Virus record (IMG/VR): IMGVR_UViG_3300032397_000035 | Location: 1-40,690 of that record | From: a virus | Direction: 5' to 3' (one strand) | Length of the DNA stretch: 40,690 nucleotides | Shown here: one piece after another, positions 1 to 6,290 of the stretch | Numbering within the stretch: position 1 is the stretch's first letter | Layout of the letters: the number at the start of each line of letters is the position of its first letter | Made by a program: the position numbers and the translations under genes | The notes under the pieces: model-generated | The model's input: only the letters and a program-made list of their open reading frames with translations | Told to the model about the DNA's origin: nothing | Database searches by the model: none

Positions 1-127
1 TTCATTTTGAACCTCCTAAATTTTCAATATTTTGTTTTATATGCGACAACTGAACATCCGCACCGTTTTGCATATATCTGAGATTTATTTTACCTTTATT
101 ATCAATTCCGGTGCTTTCAAATATTAA
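1..127. repeat. Terminal direct repeat, left copy
   Basis: The first 127 bases are identical to the last 127 (40564-40690). This suggests a circular or circularly permuted molecule cut at an assembly k-mer; 127 is a common assembler k value (inference). The same 127-mer is also present internally at 38594-38720, and the first mismatch falls at the next base (T at 128, C at 38721). The contig therefore ends exactly where two repeat copies diverge. Confidence 0.9.
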
Positions 128-154
128 TTTACTATCATCAATCTCCTTTATCAC
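2..154 (-). pseudogene. C-terminal remnant of an array gene
   Basis: This open frame encodes the same last 50 residues as the array gene at 38595-38873 (VIKEIDDSK ... NLGGSK). The N-terminal half and the shared EILKYYISKEDV block are missing. Upstream, the frame runs into sequence belonging to another gene's 5' end and meets a stop at 203-205. Only a GTG at 154 could start it and no ribosome binding site is evident. Probably a broken recombination product. Confidence 0.6.
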
Positions 155-206
155 ATCTTCCTTTATCCATTTTATATTTCTTTCCTTTTTCCATATAATT
201 TTTCAC
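138..206 (-). pseudogene. Truncated small ORF, hybrid of two array genes
   Basis: A GTG start behind a good GGAGGT site opens a 22-residue frame beginning like the leader ORF at 38125-38181 (MEKGKKYKMD). It then leaves that homology and stops out of frame inside the remnant of another array gene. The breakpoint lies near 148-150, at the end of the shared motif cacatcttccttt. Either a genuine recombination scar or a mis-assembly in repeats. Confidence 0.5.
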
Positions 207-221
207 TTTTCACCTCCATAA

Positions 222-449
222 TTACTCCTTAATTCTCGGCAATAATTGTAACTGAATTTTTCCATTTGCCCAGATATGTTCTAACCTAAAATTACTTCCT
301 TTAATTTCTATAATTTCTCCGATATTAAATATCTCGTTTTTTTCTACTGGTTTTGAAATTAAGGGATATAAAGATGGCTCTTTTCTGAATGCCTCATACA
401 GCATTTCTTTTGTCTTTGCCGTTATAAAAGTTCCATTTCCACTATCCAT
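222..449 (-). CDS. Small hypothetical protein of the repeat array
   Basis: 75 residues, function not recognised. It overlaps the preceding gene by one base (start 449, stop of the 449-667 gene) and ends in an IKE tail whose codons help form the next ribosome binding site, as at 39951-40133. The middle (NIGEIIEIKGSNFRLEHIWANGK) looks like a small beta-strand-rich domain. It lacks both recurring array modules, so it may be a cargo gene between cassettes. Confidence 0.7.
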   Translation of the reverse strand: MDSGNGTFITAKTKEMLYEAFRKEPSLYPLISKPVEKNEIFNIGEIIEIKGSNFRLEHIWANGKIQLQLLPRIKE

Positions 450-667
450 TATCTTCCACCTCCTAATTCTTCATCTAATCTCTTGCGGATATAATCAATA
501 CAGTCATTCCAATCAATATTTCCCTCAAATTTCTTTAAAGGCAACAATCCCTCTATCACTTTCCGTAGGTCGGATTTGACTGAACACTCCTTGCATTTCA
601 TATGAAACCGAGTGCACAAATTGCATACACTTTTAGACATAAACTCCTCAACCGTCATTCTAAACAT
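449..667 (-). CDS. Array family B protein (MTVEEF ... DYIRKRLDEELGG)
   Basis: 72 residues. The start MTVEEF and the end SDLRKVIEGLLPLKK ... DYIRKRLDEELGGG are shared with genes at 38178, 39531 and 40130. The centre is unique and cysteine-rich (CNLC, CKEC), possibly metal binding. The start is preceded by GGAGGTTCAA, which also encodes the GGS tail of the upstream gene. The 3' half is nearly identical in DNA to 38178-38390. Function unknown. Confidence 0.8.
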   Translation of the reverse strand: MFRMTVEEFMSKSVCNLCTRFHMKCKECSVKSDLRKVIEGLLPLKKFEGNIDWNDCIDYIRKRLDEELGGGR

Positions 668-932
668 TTGAACCTCCTAATTTTTCTATAACTTTCTTTA
701 AGTTTTCAAATATTATTTTATCGTGTAAGTGTAGAGCATTGTTTAATATTGACTTATCATATACTAATGTTTGGGAATATTCAGAAAATTCATCAATTAC
801 TTTCATCACATCTTTCTTTGAGATGTAATGCTTCTCGATTTCCTTTATAGCTTCTCTTAATGTGTATCCATCACTGCCTTGCGTAGCTTTATTTTCAAAA
901 CTTATTAAAATTTCTCCTAATTTATCATTCAT
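660..932 (-). CDS. Array family A protein (HYISKKDV module)
   Basis: 90 residues. The middle block IEKHYISKKDVMKVIDE matches the recurring family A module (EILKHYISKEDV) of genes at 37431, 38374, 38595 and 40347; N- and C-terminal parts are unrelated to them except for the final KLGGSN. It precedes a family B gene with coupled translation, as at 40347/40130 and 38374/38178. The start follows GAGGTGATAAA, formed by the end of the 929-1141 gene. Function unknown. Confidence 0.8.
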   Translation of the reverse strand: MNDKLGEILISFENKATQGSDGYTLREAIKEIEKHYISKKDVMKVIDEFSEYSQTLVYDKSILNNALHLHDKIIFENLKKVIEKLGGSNV

Positions 933-1141
933 TTTATCACCTCTTTAATTTTTCTGAATTCATCTGCCTTCGGACAAGTAGCAAAATGGCTTTCGTATCC
1001 TTGTTTTAATTCCCAAATAATATTGGTATATCCGGCATTACAACCAACATAAACCAATTTTGGCTTAATGTCTATTGGAATAATTTTCCCATTTAACTTT
1101 ATCCAGTTTATTTCCGCTCCACACCCTTTACATTTTGCCAT
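929..1141 (-). CDS. Small zinc-ribbon protein
   Basis: 70 residues. The opening CKGCGAEINWIKLNGKIIPID and a later C resemble a widespread phage zinc-ribbon family with a CxxCG knuckle and a GKxIPxD stretch (recalled resemblance). The second metal pair is not clear-cut. It overlaps the next gene by 4 bases. A role in nucleic-acid binding is only a guess. Confidence 0.75.
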   Translation of the reverse strand: MAKCKGCGAEINWIKLNGKIIPIDIKPKLVYVGCNAGYTNIIWELKQGYESHFATCPKADEFRKIKEVIK

Positions 1142-1149
1142 TTTTATTC

Positions 1150-1197
1150 TCTCCTAATCTTTTATTTTATACACGCTTTTTATATCCTGCGTCTTTT
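1150..1197. repeat. Imperfect direct repeat of gene 3' end plus ribosome binding site (copy 1)
   Basis: This stretch and 1420-1472 share ctcctaatcttttatttta, then a short variable part, then ttttatatcctgcgtc. Each copy holds the 3' end of a gene and the ribosome binding site of the next. The two copies are read in different frames (…RRRI versus …RTQDIKSLYGIK), so the similarity comes from DNA duplication, not protein selection. Confidence 0.7.
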
Positions 1198-1410
1198 TTC
1201 TTTCATTAGCAAATCAAGAAAACATATCGCAGAGTTATTCGCTATGCAATGTATATCCTTTTTATTCATTACTCTCTTTTTCCATTTTCTCGCATACCAT
1301 AAATAATTGTCGTAAAAAGCCATTGCAATATTGCTTTCCCAAGCAATATAATAATCCTTATCCTTTTTTAATTCCTCTACCAATAATCTAACCGGACTTT
1401 CTTTTTTCAT
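1180..1410 (-). CDS. Conserved phage hypothetical protein
   Basis: 76 residues with the stretch DYYIAWESNIAMAFYD and a later IHCIANNSAICFLDLL. These resemble a small uncharacterised family often met in early regions of phages (recalled, not checked). No catalytic motif is visible. The start follows a strong GGAGGTGATAAA site. The C-terminus KEKRRRI comes from the duplicated 3' segment. Confidence 0.75.
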   Translation of the reverse strand: MKKESPVRLLVEELKKDKDYYIAWESNIAMAFYDNYLWYARKWKKRVMNKKDIHCIANNSAICFLDLLMKEKRRRI

Positions 1411-1419
1411 TTTATCACC

Positions 1420-1472
1420 TCCTAATCTTTTATTTTATCCCGTATAAACTTTTTATATCCTGCGTCCTTTTT
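1420..1472. repeat. Imperfect direct repeat of gene 3' end plus ribosome binding site (copy 2)
   Basis: Second copy of the segment at 1150-1197, here giving the 3' end of the small membrane protein gene and the GGAGGTGATAAA site of the 1180-1410 gene. Confidence 0.7.
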
Positions 1473-1567
1473 TTTCCGAATACTTTGCTTCTTTCTATTA
1501 TTGTATAAATCATTAAAACTGTCCCACATACAAAACCAAAAATAAAACCTATTACAAAATTAGTCAT
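1430..1567 (-). CDS. Single-pass small membrane protein
   Basis: 45 residues: one hydrophobic helix (about residues 4-24, FVIGFIFGFVCGTVLMIYTII) followed by a basic tail. The start is preceded by GGGAG at good distance. The DNA of the tail belongs to the duplicated segment. Short, but codon flow, ribosome binding site and tight packing between neighbours support it. Function unknown; membrane insertion is inferred. Confidence 0.6.
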   Translation of the reverse strand: MTNFVIGFIFGFVCGTVLMIYTIIERSKVFGKKRTQDIKSLYGIK

Positions 1568-1569
1568 AT

Positions 1570-1641
1570 CTACTCCCTTTTATCTATATTATTCTCACGA
1601 TTGAATATCCAGTGCATTATCTTTATTTCACCTTCATTCAT
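1570..1641 (-). CDS. Very small ORF in the operon gap
   Basis: A 23-residue frame (MNEGEIKIMHWIFNR...) between the methyltransferase-like gene and the small membrane protein. The start follows GGGG about 10 bases upstream, and its stop overlaps the next ribosome binding site. It may be a real micropeptide or only a coupling ORF. Confidence 0.35.
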   Translation of the reverse strand: MNEGEIKIMHWIFNRENNIDKRE

Positions 1642-1645
1642 TTTT

Positions 1646-2242
1646 TTATCCCCATTGCTCCGCTATTGCTCTGGCTATCCCAGGAAATGTTTTACTTCTA
1701 ATTTTCGCTCTATCTTTCAGTGATAATAATTGATACCATTCCGAGCCGTTTGATTTCCCGTCTTTGCCAATATAATTTTTCCCTTTTTCTACTATTTTGG
1801 TGGCTTTCAATAAGGGCAGATTTATCAACCACAAGCAAGTTTTTTTTTGCACCGCATCGCCAAAATAGTATGGCTGAATTATTTGAGTATATTTCGGCAA
1901 TCCTGCGTATTTATGCGGGACTGGATTTTCAATGCATTTCTTTTCAATATCAGCATTTAATAACTTCATAAAAAATACTTTAGCGTCTTCCATTTTTTTC
2001 CAGCGAGTTATATCTTTATGCAAATATTGGACTCCGCTATTTGCCAGATAAGTGCAGGGCGGATGTGCTATCATCATATCCCAATGCTCCCTTTCAATAA
2101 TTTTCAAGCAATCCTCTTTTATGTGCCATTCAGAGTGACCACCAGAACAATCAATAATATCGCAAGAATATGCCTCGTGTCCTCGTTTCCGAAACTCAAT
2201 ACAAACTACTTGACTTTCCTCACAAGCAATCAATACTTTCAT
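1646..2242 (-). CDS. DNA cytosine methyltransferase-like protein
   Basis: 198 residues. The opening VLIACEESQ, the GHEAYSCDI and GGHSEWHI stretches, PPCTYL (61-66) and ENP (105-107) match a compact phage family usually annotated as cytosine-5 methyltransferase-like. PC and EN correspond to the catalytic and motif VI positions of that superfamily. It is much shorter than typical C5 methyltransferases and has no obvious target-recognition domain, so activity is uncertain. It could protect phage DNA against restriction. Preceded by a modest AGGT site. Confidence 0.75.
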   Translation of the reverse strand: MKVLIACEESQVVCIEFRKRGHEAYSCDIIDCSGGHSEWHIKEDCLKIIEREHWDMMIAHPPCTYLANSGVQYLHKDITRWKKMEDAKVFFMKLLNADIEKKCIENPVPHKYAGLPKYTQIIQPYYFGDAVQKKTCLWLINLPLLKATKIVEKGKNYIGKDGKSNGSEWYQLLSLKDRAKIRSKTFPGIARAIAEQWG

Positions 2243-2281
2243 TTTTTTTACCTATACATTGCACACCAGCATATTGACAAT

Positions 2282-2485
2282 TCACGGCTTTTTTGCATCC
2301 CCTACTTCCTTCGCCATTCCTATAAATAATTTTTTTCCATACCATTTTTCTCTCCTATTACTCGCCTTTTCAAACGCTTCCAGACAAGAAAACATATATT
2401 CCGCCAAAATAAAATCCGGCGTATTGCTTTCATTCTCACGACTTGCCCTGTTTAGCACCGCAGCAATTTCAATTCTTAAATCCAT
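2282..2485 (-). CDS. Conserved small phage protein (MDLRIEIAAVLNRA)
   Basis: 67 residues from the ATG at 2485, chosen because GGGAGGG lies just upstream; that site is also the codons for the GGY end of the preceding gene. The sequence (TPDFILAEYMFSCLEAFEKASNRREKWYG) resembles a family common in early regions of phages, with no known function. Acidic-aromatic and probably cytoplasmic. Confidence 0.7.
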   Translation of the reverse strand: MDLRIEIAAVLNRASRENESNTPDFILAEYMFSCLEAFEKASNRREKWYGKKLFIGMAKEVGDAKKP

Positions 2486-2486
2486 T

Positions 2487-2729
2487 TTAATACCCTCCCT
2501 TTTTTTCACCTATACATTTTTCAAAATCATAAATGCATTTGTTATTCTCATCTTTATATTGGCATTCTTTACAATCCTGAAAACAACCGGGTTCACACTC
2601 CATAAAATCATCATTACAACCACAAGGAATTAAATCTGACAAATTGCAAGAACATTCATTATCAGAATTGAACAATCCATCATACTTGTTTTCTTTTAAA
2701 TACTTTTCAATTATATCTCTTACAGTCAT
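2487..2729 (-). CDS. Cysteine-rich protein (MTVRDIIEKYLKEN)
   Basis: 80 residues. The start at 2729 (MTVRDIIEKYL) is preferred over one 36 bases upstream because GAGGAG lies directly before it. An N-terminal helix and GLFN element are followed by ten or so cysteines in CxC, CxxC and CxxxC pairs (CSCNLSDLIPCGC), suggesting a zinc- or cluster-binding fold. Similar proteins occur in phages and clostridia (recalled). Function unknown. Confidence 0.75.
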   Translation of the reverse strand: MTVRDIIEKYLKENKYDGLFNSDNECSCNLSDLIPCGCNDDFMECEPGCFQDCKECQYKDENNKCIYDFEKCIGEKKGGY

Positions 2730-2731
2730 AA

Positions 2732-2902
2732 TCACTCCTCTTTCTCTTCCCTTTTCCTTTTCCATTTTGCATAACTTTCTTTTTTGTCTTCTGCCTCGTA
2801 ATTATCATTGCACCCATTATTCAACCACCTGCCACACTTCAGACAGGTTTTCTTTCCCATTTCTAACTTGCCCATCCAACCGCAATTCGGACATTCCCAC
2901 AT
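2732..2902 (-). CDS. Zinc-ribbon micro-protein
   Basis: 56 residues: MWECPNCGW ... CLKCGRW gives a classic CPxCG / CxKCG zinc ribbon in the first 27 residues, followed by a charged tail (KWKRKREEKEE) that probably forms a helix. The tail codons GAG GAG provide the ribosome binding site of the next gene. Likely nucleic-acid or protein binding; no specific function recognised. Confidence 0.7.
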   Translation of the reverse strand: MWECPNCGWMGKLEMGKKTCLKCGRWLNNGCNDNYEAEDKKESYAKWKRKREEKEE

Positions 2903-2903
2903 T

Positions 2904-3173
2904 TTATTTATCCCCCAAATTTAATTCTAATTGTTTACTATATGGCAAAACATAATTATGATAATTGTTTTTGTCTTTCATAATCTCACCCCTTTCCAGC
3001 ATAAATCTGCAAAACCGGGAAGCACTGCCCGGATTTACATACTTATATTTCCCTGTTTTGCTATCATAAATACCGTATGCAGAAGCATACAATTCCACCT
3101 CTCTAACTGAAACTTTCCCTGCAATTTTTAATCTTGCTTTGACGAAGCATTCAACAAATTCGGTTTTTTTCAT
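2904..3173 (-). CDS. Hypothetical protein, possible winged-helix fold
   Basis: 89 residues, basic, with VREVELYASAYGIYD ... SRFCRFMLERGEIMKD, a pattern that would suit a small winged-helix or replication-associated domain. This is a guess from the helix pattern alone. The start lies inside the end of the preceding small gene (23-base overlap). Neighbours are recombination genes. Confidence 0.7.
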   Translation of the reverse strand: MKKTEFVECFVKARLKIAGKVSVREVELYASAYGIYDSKTGKYKYVNPGSASRFCRFMLERGEIMKDKNNYHNYVLPYSKQLELNLGDK

Positions 3174-3321
3174 CGGAATTCACCTTTTTATACTTTTTTA
3201 TTTTATTTTCCCTGCGTTTCCTTTCACGCCTTTTTTCCCAATAGGTCTGCTCAAATAATTCCTCATTATCAATTTTCTTTTGCAATTCAATTTCTTCTAT
3301 TATTTCATTATCGTTATCCAT
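3151..3321 (-). CDS. Small charged coiled-coil-like protein
   Basis: 56 residues, almost all charged (DNDNEIIEEIELQKKIDNEE, then WEKRRERKRRENKIKKYKK): an acidic half followed by a strongly basic half. It probably forms a helix and may contact nucleic acid (inference). The start follows GAGGAC from the end of the NinB-like gene. It overlaps the next gene by 23 bases in another frame. Confidence 0.55.
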   Translation of the reverse strand: MDNDNEIIEEIELQKKIDNEELFEQTYWEKRRERKRRENKIKKYKKVNSDEKNRIC

Positions 3322-3327
3322 TTTTTT

Positions 3328-3717
3328 TTAGTCCTCATCATAAATAATTTCATTAGGTAAGGGAATTATAATTGACAATTCTTCTTGAGCATCTAACCTT
3401 ACTTTTTGCATAAAATCCTCAAACTCTACAGTTTTCAATTTTGAAGTTCCTTTACTGATTATTATTTCTGTGCCAAATATTATAGTTTTTTCAGTGAGAA
3501 ATAATGCTACATAATAATCGTGTATTCTTTGTCTGTCCTCACCTGTTTCATTTGCGATTAATTCAAAACAATACCACATATACCGATTTTGATTATTTGA
3601 CCTATTTTTTTTTATTGTCTCAATTTTTAATTTCCAACCATTTACGGTATAAGGGAGACGGTTTAAATACAAAAATAATTTTTCCTTATCTTCAGGATTT
3701 CGGATTACAAAGTCCAT
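3328..3717 (-). CDS. NinB/Orf-like recombination protein
   Basis: 129 residues. The core RSNNQNRYMWYCFELIANETGED ... IHDYYVALFL ... KGTSKLKTVEFEDFMQKVRLDAQEELSIIIPLP matches the NinB (lambda Orf) layout: RSxxQN, then TSKLxxxEFxxF before a C-terminal helix. Orf binds single-stranded DNA and helps load annealing proteins. Here it sits directly after a RecB-type nuclease and a putative annealing protein, which supports the call. Assigned by recognition of motifs only. Confidence 0.7.
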   Translation of the reverse strand: MDFVIRNPEDKEKLFLYLNRLPYTVNGWKLKIETIKKNRSNNQNRYMWYCFELIANETGEDRQRIHDYYVALFLTEKTIIFGTEIIISKGTSKLKTVEFEDFMQKVRLDAQEELSIIIPLPNEIIYDED

Positions 3718-4476
3718 TTACTTCTCCTTTGATTTTAAATAATTATAAATTTGTAAACATGGTTTTATAATGTTTTCTAATGATTCAATTACCATTTCAT
3801 TTGTTACTGGCACGAGATTATAAGCGATTTTATCTTTTGCTAATATAACAACATAACCTCTTTTTAATCCCAATCCCAAAATGTAACTTGATAATTGCCA
3901 TATCATTTCAGGATACAATGGCGGTTTATCAAGTTCAACATGCCCTCTTTTTATGTTATCTGATATACATTTCCCTGTTTTCCAGTCAAGACAAATCTCC
4001 TCATCATTTTCCATAACTGGAGCGTCTGCCATTCCAGAAATATTATATTCGTCATTATTGATAATTACTTCGGATTTATTTATATATCTAAATTGCGGAT
4101 TTTCACGCATAAACAAAACCCACGACTGGACTGTCATCTGGACATCTGAAGGGTATTGACTTTCTATCCCGTCAATATTTTTCGGGTCTGTTATATAAAG
4201 TTCAATAAGTTTATGAAAATCCGTCCCAATATCTTTTGCTTTCTGGAATTTTTCTGTTTTCCACTCTGATACTAATTTATCAAAATCGTCTTTAGACATT
4301 ATTTCTATTGATTCTAATGCGTGGGCATCACCCCGAATACTTTCCATTACCGCATTATAAACTTTTTCTGCTAATTCTTCAATAAGATTTTTCAGCCACC
4401 CTATTATTGCAGGTTTATTCAGAACTCCCAGAAAGTTTGACGGACTCGGATATTTATATTTACTTGGATTTCTCAT
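3718..4476 (-). CDS. PD-(D/E)XK nuclease, RecB/Cas4-type exonuclease
   Basis: 252 residues. Motifs of the family appear in order: GTDFHKLIE with H88, GMAD with D151, CLDWKTGK with D164 and K166, and WQLSSYI (193-199) as the QxxxY helix. Such nucleases resect DNA ends in phage recombination. The gene follows the putative annealing protein and precedes the NinB-like gene, forming an exonuclease-annealase set. No Cys cluster is evident, so an iron-sulfur Cas4 is less likely. Four conserved residues present, so probably active. Confidence 0.85.
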   Translation of the reverse strand: MRNPSKYKYPSPSNFLGVLNKPAIIGWLKNLIEELAEKVYNAVMESIRGDAHALESIEIMSKDDFDKLVSEWKTEKFQKAKDIGTDFHKLIELYITDPKNIDGIESQYPSDVQMTVQSWVLFMRENPQFRYINKSEVIINNDEYNISGMADAPVMENDEEICLDWKTGKCISDNIKRGHVELDKPPLYPEMIWQLSSYILGLGLKRGYVVILAKDKIAYNLVPVTNEMVIESLENIIKPCLQIYNYLKSKEK

Positions 4477-4486
4477 ATTTTGCCTC

Positions 4487-5407
4487 CTATCCTATTAACT
4501 TGCCTTCGCATAATTTCAAAAAATGTGCCAGGTCTTTTTGCATAATCATACTCATTTTTAATTCTATTTCGGCCCCTAGATTATAGACAGTCCTGATTTC
4601 AGCATTTAACACTTTCGGTGGTATTTTATTTGTCTTCATTAAATCTTTTAATAATTCACCCTCTTTCCTTGTAATATATTCACTATCAGGTTCAATAGCA
4701 TCATTTTCATCTGGTTTAAGCCCTTTTTCCTTTGTTTTTTCTTTATCCTGTGCGTTTTCCTGCAACTTTTCCTGATTTTCCGTATCTTTATTCGGTTCGG
4801 CTGGATGACACCAACCCGTTCCTGCTGGTTTTAATGCCAAATCGGGAATTTTAACCGTAGAAGTCGCCTTTTGAGGTTCGGCAGTATTTTCCTTTTCAAA
4901 TGTCATTTCTTCCGCAGGGGTTGGTTGGTATCCGGCTAATACCATAACCCAACTTAATGCAATTCTAAACGCCTTACTGACCGCCCTGGTCTCTGACATT
5001 GACCGCAGGGCGTATTCTTCATTTCCCTTTTTGCTATATTCCCAAGAGGCACATTCACTCTGGGCCCGGCTAACTAAATCCCCTTTGATATTCCTGACCT
5101 CGCAGTCGGAAACATATTTGACGCCCCTATCTATCCGCTCCTCTTTGACTTCAATTATCTGAGGAAATAGTCCGAGTAAAGCCCCCATCGTAGTCCACCC
5201 CTCACACCATACATATTTTTTACCCTTTATAATAGTAAACAACTTCTGCTTTTCTATAATGTCGCTTACCGCCTTTGCCACATTAGACGCCTTTTCTACT
5301 ATCCGGGTATAGTCATCAGTTCCGAATAATGAAACCGGTCTAATCTCCGGCTGAATAACCGCCACTTCCTGCTTTTTCGGTCTCCCTTTTTTCTTTACTT
5401 CTTCCAT
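4487..5407 (-). CDS. Putative single-strand annealing / recombination protein
   Basis: 306 residues. The N-terminus is basic (KKKGRPKKQ). Residues about 60-170 carry the stretches YVWCEGWTTMGALLG, AQSECASWE, YALRSMSETRAVSKAFR and MVLAGYQPTPAEEM, typical of a widespread phage family placed next to exonucleases. I infer an annealing role from context; a Rad52-like fold is possible but not shown here. The C-terminal third is charged and low complexity. First gene behind an attenuated promoter; start preceded by GGAGGTAAATAAA. Confidence 0.7.
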   Translation of the reverse strand: MEEVKKKGRPKKQEVAVIQPEIRPVSLFGTDDYTRIVEKASNVAKAVSDIIEKQKLFTIIKGKKYVWCEGWTTMGALLGLFPQIIEVKEERIDRGVKYVSDCEVRNIKGDLVSRAQSECASWEYSKKGNEEYALRSMSETRAVSKAFRIALSWVMVLAGYQPTPAEEMTFEKENTAEPQKATSTVKIPDLALKPAGTGWCHPAEPNKDTENQEKLQENAQDKEKTKEKGLKPDENDAIEPDSEYITRKEGELLKDLMKTNKIPPKVLNAEIRTVYNLGAEIELKMSMIMQKDLAHFLKLCEGKLIG

Positions 5408-5412
5408 TTTAT

Positions 5413-5598
5413 TTACCTCCGTAAATTTAATTCAATAAAAAAAGGGGAGCCGGAAATTATGATTTTATTCATAATCGTTGCACAGGTTATTGGATTAACC
5501 TGCCGGACTCCCCAAAATAAAAATAGCCGACTTTCTCTTAAAGATAATCGGCTAACTGAACATTTTACTTTAACTTTCAAATTATTTTTCTGCAACAT
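5413..5598 (-). CDS. Leader ORF 1, crossing a terminator-like hairpin
   Basis: An open frame of 61 codons begins about 14 nt after the predicted transcription start. It runs through both leader hairpins and the U-tract (read as FF) and stops 5 nt before the ATG of the recombination gene; its last codons CGG AGG TAA form that gene's ribosome binding site. An earlier in-frame ATG lies at 5613. The ribosome binding site is weak (GAGAAAGAA). Possibly a regulatory leader peptide; the product itself resembles nothing. Confidence 0.4.
   Translation of the reverse strand: MLQKNNLKVKVKCSVSRLSLRESRLFLFWGVRQVNPITCATIMNKIIISGSPFFIELNLRR
5437..5554 (-). terminator. Leader RNA 1: branched terminator-like structure (putative attenuator)
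   Basis: On the minus strand the leader holds a hairpin (5548-5554 with 5524-5530, UAGCCGA/UCGGCUA). A larger structure follows: an outer stem of 5503-5513 with 5444-5453 (GGGGAGUCCGG/CCGGCUCCCC, one bulge) enclosing two hairpins (5496-5502 with 5483-5489; 5469-5475 with 5456-5462). Seven U residues follow at once (5437-5443). This lies after a strong promoter and before the first gene, so it should terminate unless overridden. Confidence 0.7.
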
Positions 5599-5618
5599 AT
5601 TTTTCTTTCTCATTAGTA

Positions 5619-5646
5619 ATTATAGCACGGATTTTCAAAATGTCAA
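5619..5646 (-). promoter_or_regulatory. Promoter P-rec (TTGACA / TGC TATAAT, 16-bp spacer)
   Basis: Consensus -35 TTGACA (5641-5646), 16-bp spacer ending in TGC, -10 TATAAT (5619-5624). Transcription should start near 5612. An inverted repeat, TTTCAAAAT (5633-5641) and ATTTTGAAA (5652-5660), brackets the -35 box and could be an operator. Drives the recombination operon. Confidence 0.85.
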
Positions 5647-5694
5647 GAACTATTTTGAAATATTTTTTTTCTCTCGTCGTGAAATTATTGCTTT

Positions 5695-6290
5695 TCATTT
5701 AAACATATCCCCTTTTAGAAAATTTAATCTTGCCTGAATAATTTTTACATACTCCGGGTCTTTTTCTATGCCAATAAAAGAAAATCCCAAATTCTGAGCT
5801 GCAAATAAAGTGCTACCACTCCCAGCAAACATATCCAGCACAATTCCTTTTGGCGGAGTAATTAGTTTTATAAGATATTCCATAAGGGACAAACTTTTTA
5901 CCGTGGGATGGTTATTCCTCTGCATTATTTTTATATAAGGGTCTTTTAAATTTCCGATGGAACGCCCCAAAGTATTTTTAATACCACCTTCTTTTTTCGG
6001 TAATTCCTCACATCCGGCATTACGCTCAAACTTTGACGGCTTGGCACAGTAGAAAAAGCGGGAGGCAGAGCCGGAGTATGGTGCAATATTATTGTTTCCC
6101 TCGCCTCTATCATTATTTCGGACAGCCATTTAATCCAGTTATCCCGACCGCCTTTGTCATCGTCCCATGCCTGACTCATAAATGAAATACCACAAGGGGG
6201 GTCGGCAACAATACTATCAACCGAATTCTCTGGAATTGTTTTTAGTATTTCCTTTGAGTCACCGCATATTATCCTGTTCAGGTTATCCAT
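5695..6290 (-). pseudogene. DNA methyltransferase remnant (internal deletion plus frameshift)
   Basis: The first frame (6290 leftward) has the start of a phage N6A/N4C-type methyltransferase: IICGDS, then DPPCGISFM in place of DPPYG. After about residue 55 it leaves the family. The end of the family continues in another frame, open from 6129 to 5695: GSASRFFYCAKPSK, NNHPTVKSLSLMEYLIKL, then the SAM-binding DMFAGSGSTLFAA and FSFIGIEKD. The middle, normally well over 100 residues, is absent. Probably inactive unless the two pieces assemble. Confidence 0.8.

Noticed and set aside
1720-2633. Plus-strand open frames opposite the methyltransferase-like and neighbouring genes, and similar plus-strand frames throughout the window
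   Set aside because: They mirror minus-strand genes, lack ribosome binding sites and known motifs, and translate to Ser/Phe/Leu-rich sequence typical of shadows of AT-rich genes.
4560-4600. TATAAT-like sequence inside the recombination gene
   Set aside because: No -35 box at 16-18 bp and no TGC context, so it does not fit the promoter design found elsewhere.
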